Shown here piece by piece: positions 14,154-17,213 of a stretch of DNA of 17,213 nucleotides. The notes beneath the pieces are model-generated. The model worked only from the letters and a program-made list of their open reading frames with translations. It had not been told where the DNA came from and ran no database searches. Numbering within the stretch: position 1 is the stretch's first letter; each line of letters begins with the position of its first letter. A program made the translations under genes and the position numbers. Origin of the DNA: Oscillospiraceae bacterium (GTDB taxonomy: Bacteria; Bacillota; Clostridia; Oscillospirales; Acutalibacteraceae); contig WQRM01000009.1 of the NCBI GenBank assembly GCA_009786735.1, forward strand, positions 1 through 17,213, written 5' to 3'.

Positions 14154-14179
14154 GTTCTTTTTCTTGAAAGAAAAAGAAC
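14154..14179 (+). terminator. A/T palindrome after the aldolase gene
   Basis: GTTCTTTTTCTT and AAGAAAAAGAAC form a 12-base inverted repeat with a GA centre, 37 bases after the aldolase stop, followed by CCAAAAAGAAC. A variant of the palindrome family with two C/G changes that preserve pairing. Confidence 0.55.
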
Positions 14180-14203
14180 CAAAAAGAACTTTAGACTATG
14201 ATG

Positions 14204-14237
14204 AAACCCCACCCTCTGCGTGCCAGTGAGTGGGGTT
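14204..14237. terminator. GC-rich hairpin with conserved loop, copy 2
   Basis: AACCCCAC (14205-14212) pairs with GTGGGGTT (14230-14237). The loop CCTCTGCGTGCCAGTGA closely resembles the reverse complement of the loop in the 3680-3716 hairpin. It lies between the convergent aldolase and hup genes and could stop transcription from both sides. Confidence 0.6.
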
Positions 14238-14281
14238 ATTTCTATAATTTGCTTCGCGCGTAGCGCGGTTAGGTTTTTTTG

Positions 14282-14305
14282 GTTCTTTTTTTGCAAAAAA
14301 AGAAC
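14282..14305 (-). terminator. A/T palindrome after hup
   Basis: The same perfect 24-bp palindrome as after nrdD, starting 14 bases past the hup stop on the minus strand. Flanks (GGCGCGAAGT before, CCAAAAAAACC after) match the nrdD copy in the same orientation to the gene. A GCTTCGCGCG module follows. Confidence 0.55.
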
Positions 14306-14319
14306 ACTTCGCGCCTACA

Positions 14320-14598
14320 CTACTTACCAGCAACTACGTCTTTGAGGGCTTTGCCGGCTTTGAACACGGGCACTTTGGTGGCGGGGGAGATGAGCTCGGC
14401 GCCGGTTTGGGGATTGCGCACTTTTTTCTCGGCGCGTTCGCGCACTTCAAACGAGCCAAAGCCCACAAATTGCACTTTTTCGCCTTTCACCAGTGCGTCG
14501 GTGATTGCGCCAACCACGGCGGCCACGGCTTTTTCGGCGGCTTTCTTTTCAATGCCTTCGCGCTCGGCCACCATGGCGATAAATTCGTTCTTGTTCAT
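14320..14598 (-). CDS. hup: HU family DNA-binding protein
   Basis: 92 residues, standard HU length; ATG at 14598 with AAGGAG upstream on the minus strand. Small basic dimeric nucleoid protein that bends DNA without strong sequence preference. It shows the helical N-terminus ([15 protein letters not shown]), the [20 protein letters not shown] hinge region, RNPQTG at the tip of the DNA-binding arm, and [14 protein letters not shown] at the end. It lies 58 bases after mazG and is probably expressed from the flippase-mazG operon, although a separate promoter cannot be excluded. A terminator-like palindrome follows. In many Clostridia the S4 protein gene rqcP/yabO comes next; here it does not. Confidence 0.96.
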   Translation of the reverse strand: MNKNEFIAMVAEREGIEKKAAEKAVAAVVGAITDALVKGEKVQFVGFGSFEVRERAEKKVRNPQTGAELISPATKVPVFKAGKALKDVVAGK

Positions 14599-14656
14599 GT
14601 GTAAGTTCTCCTTTTTGTTGAAAAAAATTTTGGTAAGTTGAAGGGTCTGGTGCGAT

Positions 14657-15313
14657 TTATGTTAAGTTAGCGACGATGCCGCTAAACTCATTTTCGGTTT
14701 GCGCAAAGGTTGCGATATACGCATCACAGGCTTGGTGCAGCGCAGTCTCGGCTTGGTGCAATTGCTCGGCTTGCGCAAGCATGTCCGCGGCTTGGGCCGC
14801 GAGAGCAGGGGAGTCTACACCCGCCTTTTCGGCGCGCCGCAGGATTTTCTCTGCGCGCATTTGCGGCGGCAGCTCATGGGGGATGCTCGCCATGGCTTGC
14901 GCGGTGCTGGCTTGTCCTTTTTTGCTGCGCTTAACCGCGTCCCAGTTCGCCAGAGCATCGTCGGCGCTTTGGGCGTTCACGTTGCCGAACACATGCGGGT
15001 GGCGCTCAATGAGCTTGCGGCAGATGCCGTCAGTCACGTCGTCCCAACTGAAGGCTTCGCGCTCGGCGGCAATTTGCACATGCAGTGCCACCTGCAGCAG
15101 CACGTCGCCCAGTTCTTCGCACAGCAATGTGTCGTCACGTTTGTTGATGCCCTCAATGGCTTCGTAGGTTTCCTCCACAAAGTTGTGGCGGATGCTCTCG
15201 TGCGTCTGCGCGGCATCCCAGGGGCAGCCGTCAGGCGCGCGCAGGATGGCCACGATGCGGCGCAAATCGTCGGCGGAATAAACCGCCCGTTGCAGCAAGT
15301 CTGCATGCTTCAT
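14657..15313 (-). CDS. mazG: MazG nucleoside triphosphate pyrophosphohydrolase, second domain degenerate
   Basis: 218 residues; ATG at 15313 with GAGGTGA upstream. MazG hydrolyses NTPs to NMP and pyrophosphate and cleans nucleotide pools. The N-terminal domain is complete: [13 protein letters not shown] (29-41), EETYEAIE and [14 protein letters not shown] carry the magnesium-binding EExxE and ExxD residues, and [11 protein letters not shown] is the usual following motif. Full-length MazG proteins are about 260 residues with a second, more active domain. Here the linker ([20 protein letters not shown]) is present, but the second domain is short and its ELGD-type motif appears as ENEFSG, without the Asp. 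Activity would rest on the first domain. It begins 18 bases after the flippase stop. Confidence 0.93.
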   Translation of the reverse strand: MKHADLLQRAVYSADDLRRIVAILRAPDGCPWDAAQTHESIRHNFVEETYEAIEGINKRDDTLLCEELGDVLLQVALHVQIAAEREAFSWDDVTDGICRKLIERHPHVFGNVNAQSADDALANWDAVKRSKKGQASTAQAMASIPHELPPQMRAEKILRRAEKAGVDSPALAAQAADMLAQAEQLHQAETALHQACDAYIATFAQTENEFSGIVANLT

Positions 15314-15331
15314 TTTGTCACCTCTACTATT

Positions 15332-17116
15332 TTACCCTATCAGACCGAATTTTGCAAGCCTTTTTGCAACTTTTTTTCCGCCAGGCAGCATTTCGATGTC
15401 TTCGCGGGCAAGAGCCTTGGTGAAAATCATCGAAATTGCATAAATTAACGCGCCTGCGCCCGTCGCCAGCCCCACTTGCAGCAGCAAGCTGATGCGCGGG
15501 TCGGGTCCGATCTGCGGCAAAAAGCGTGCGGCAAGGCTGTTGACAAGCCACGCAGCGGCGGCACAAAGCGCTCCACAGAACAACGGCTTCACCAGCAACT
15601 GGTTCACGCGCAGCTTAGTTTTGGTGATGCGCACGAGGTAGGTGAGGTTAATCGCCACCAGCACCGCAAAGAACAGCACCGTGGCAATCGCAGCGCCCAT
15701 GATGTTGATGTGCGGCTGGCTGACGAGCACGTAGTTCATCGCGATTTTCACCACCATGCCCACAATCAGCGACTTCACCGGCACGTCCGTGCGACCAATG
15801 CCCTGCAGGATTGCCACAATCGGCGTGCTGACTGCCATGAGCGCGGTGAACGCACCAAAGACCATCAGCAGCGGGGCGGCGTGTTGCGCCATGCCGGGGA
15901 TGCCGCCGTAAAGCAGCGTGAGGATGGGGTAGGCGAGCACGGCCATGCCGAAGCCCGCAGGCAGCGCGATAATCATCGCCATGCGAATGACCGTGTTGAC
16001 GGTGCGGTGGATGGTTGCGCTGTCTTTTTGCTCCCAAGCTGCAGCAATCACCGGCAGCGACGAAATGCCCAGCGCCGCCACCACCGTGGGAATCAACGTG
16101 CGAAACGTCATGGCAATGCTATAGACGCCCCAGATGTAGCTCACTTGATTGTCTGGCAGAATGCCGCGCATCTCGAACACCGCGCCATAGATATCGTGGA
16201 TGACCTCGGGATGGACTTCAAGGGCGGTGTGCAGCAGACGTTGCACATTGATGGCATCGATGAAGTTCGTTAGGTTGAGAATCGACGCGCTGATGACCAT
16301 CGGCACGCTCATCACCAGCATCTCACGTGCAAGCTTGCGTTTGGGTTGTGCGGGAGGAGAGAGTGTGAGTTGTTCCTGCGTGATGCCGTCGCCACGCATG
16401 CGATGGCGCAGCCAAAGATACACAAAGCCCAACACCGAGCCGATGGTGATGCCCATGATCGCCGCCGCCGCTGCCCAGGGATACATGAGGCTGTAGGCTT
16501 CGTCCAGCGAGCCAACCGCCTGCCCAAACGCGGTGCCGTAGCGCGCAAATTCATGGCGACCATAGCGCATCACCAAAATTGCCAGCAGCAGACCAACGCC
16601 CAGTTTGCACACCGCTTCAATCACCTGCGAGGTGGCGGTGGGCACCATGTTGCGCAAGCCTTCGTAGTATCCGCGGTAGGCGCTCATGGCGCACACAAAC
16701 AACACCGTGGGCGCAATGGCGAAAATCGCAGGCAGCGAAAGCAGCCCACCGGCGGTGATGAGGGCGTAAGGGTACGCCAGAGCGGCAATCACCAGCGTGC
16801 CGGTGATGCCCATGGCCAAAAACAGCCGTTTTGCCACGCGGTGGATCGCACGCACGTCGCGATAGAGCCCTGTGCTCACCCGCTGCGCCACCATGCGGCT
16901 GACCGCAATGGGCAGCCCGGTGATGGCGATGGCGAAAATCGGCAGATAAATCTCATGCGCCGAGGCAAAGTAGCCCATGCCAACTTCTTCGATGATGTTG
17001 GCGAGGGGGACTTTATAGAACAGCCCGATGAGCTTCACCAGTGCCACGGAAATCGTGAGCACCACGGCGCCGCCGAGCATAGTTTGTTGATCGTTTGCGC
17101 CAAGTTTGCGCTTCAA
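15332..17116 (-). CDS. SpoVB/YabM-type MOP-superfamily membrane flippase
   Basis: 594 residues, reading from a TTG at 17116 that follows AAGGAGG by nine bases on the minus strand. An in-frame ATG at 17170 lies in a repeat, has no ribosome binding site and is rejected. The protein is almost wholly hydrophobic with about 14 membrane helices and the MOP (MATE/MurJ/polysaccharide exporter) arrangement. Early signatures include LGGAVVLTISVALVKLIGLFYKVPLA and GYFASAHEIYLPIFAIAITGLPIAVSR, close to stage V sporulation protein B and YabM. Such proteins move lipid-linked glycans or wall precursors across the membrane, here perhaps in sporulation or wall synthesis. The gene is first in the run flippase-mazG-hup. 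Slightly longer than SpoVB (about 520). Specific substrate unknown. Confidence 0.9.
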   Translation of the reverse strand: MKRKLGANDQQTMLGGAVVLTISVALVKLIGLFYKVPLANIIEEVGMGYFASAHEIYLPIFAIAITGLPIAVSRMVAQRVSTGLYRDVRAIHRVAKRLFLAMGITGTLVIAALAYPYALITAGGLLSLPAIFAIAPTVLFVCAMSAYRGYYEGLRNMVPTATSQVIEAVCKLGVGLLLAILVMRYGRHEFARYGTAFGQAVGSLDEAYSLMYPWAAAAAIMGITIGSVLGFVYLWLRHRMRGDGITQEQLTLSPPAQPKRKLAREMLVMSVPMVISASILNLTNFIDAINVQRLLHTALEVHPEVIHDIYGAVFEMRGILPDNQVSYIWGVYSIAMTFRTLIPTVVAALGISSLPVIAAAWEQKDSATIHRTVNTVIRMAMIIALPAGFGMAVLAYPILTLLYGGIPGMAQHAAPLLMVFGAFTALMAVSTPIVAILQGIGRTDVPVKSLIVGMVVKIAMNYVLVSQPHINIMGAAIATVLFFAVLVAINLTYLVRITKTKLRVNQLLVKPLFCGALCAAAAWLVNSLAARFLPQIGPDPRISLLLQVGLATGAGALIYAISMIFTKALAREDIEMLPGGKKVAKRLAKFGLIG

Positions 17117-17152
17117 ATGGGCGTTCCTCCTTGTGTTGTTGCACTTTCCCTC

Positions 17153-17213
17153 GTGTAGGGGCCGCTTCATTTTGCTGCGTGAAAACCTCTCGGGCGGCTA
17201 ATAGCCGCCCCTA
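17153..17213 (-). repeat. GTAGGGG repeats at the right edge
   Basis: GTGTAGGGGCCGCTT at 17153-17167 and an inverted hairpin GGGCGGCTAATAGCCGCCCC followed by TA (17192-17213). The inverted unit is cut by the window edge. The two units lie upstream of the flippase gene, whose promoter is not identifiable within them. Confidence 0.65.

Noticed and set aside
17117..17170. ATG start at 17170 for the flippase
   Set aside because: It lies in a GTAGGGG repeat without a ribosome binding site, whereas the TTG at 17116 follows AAGGAGG with normal spacing.

Overview
The window looks like chromosomal DNA of a strictly anaerobic, GC-rich Clostridia-type Firmicute (Oscillospiraceae or Christensenellales-like; inference). 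Three things point there: a class III glycyl-radical ribonucleotide reductase, strong AGGAGG-type ribosome binding sites with extended -10 sigma-A promoters, and a flippase-mazG-hup gene order that, as I recall it, is typical of Clostridia. I see no phage, plasmid, CRISPR, tRNA or rRNA gene.

Layout. (1) 59-5535, plus strand: alanine racemase (alr); anaerobic RNR (nrdD) with its own promoter and a possible NrdR site; a 33-residue one-helix membrane peptide; an asparagine synthetase-like protein whose glutaminase half has lost its N-terminus. (2) 10637-5501, minus strand: a DEDDh exonuclease with a zinc ribbon, a THUMP-type RNA methyltransferase, a diacylglycerol kinase-family lipid kinase, and a five-helix membrane metallophosphoesterase whose 3' end overlaps the asparagine synthetase gene. 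(3) 10783-14116, plus strand: a HemL-like class III aminotransferase, a 42-residue acidic ORF, a 153-residue exported or anchored beta-rich protein, and a class II aldolase with an extra C-terminal domain. (4) 17116-14320, minus strand: SpoVB/YabM-type flippase, MazG and HU, a probable operon.

How the genes relate. Alr supplies D-alanine and the flippase family moves lipid-linked wall precursors, so both touch the envelope. NrdD and MazG act on nucleotide pools, and HU on nucleoid structure. The exonuclease and aminotransferase genes diverge from two near-identical promoters whose -35 elements lie in the arms of one inverted repeat. The aminotransferase and aldolase may share a pathway, but the substrate cannot be read from sequence.

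The most unusual feature is the intergenic DNA. Nearly every gap is built from a small set of shuffled modules: an A/T-rich palindrome sitting at the 3' ends of seven genes, a GCTTCGCGG module, a CCACCGCAGG module, a GTAGGGGCGGC hairpin, a GAACACAGCGAAGC module, and a separate twin-hairpin CCCCCTGT element. In one place the lipid kinase gene reads into such a mosaic and takes its last 16 codons and stop codon from it.
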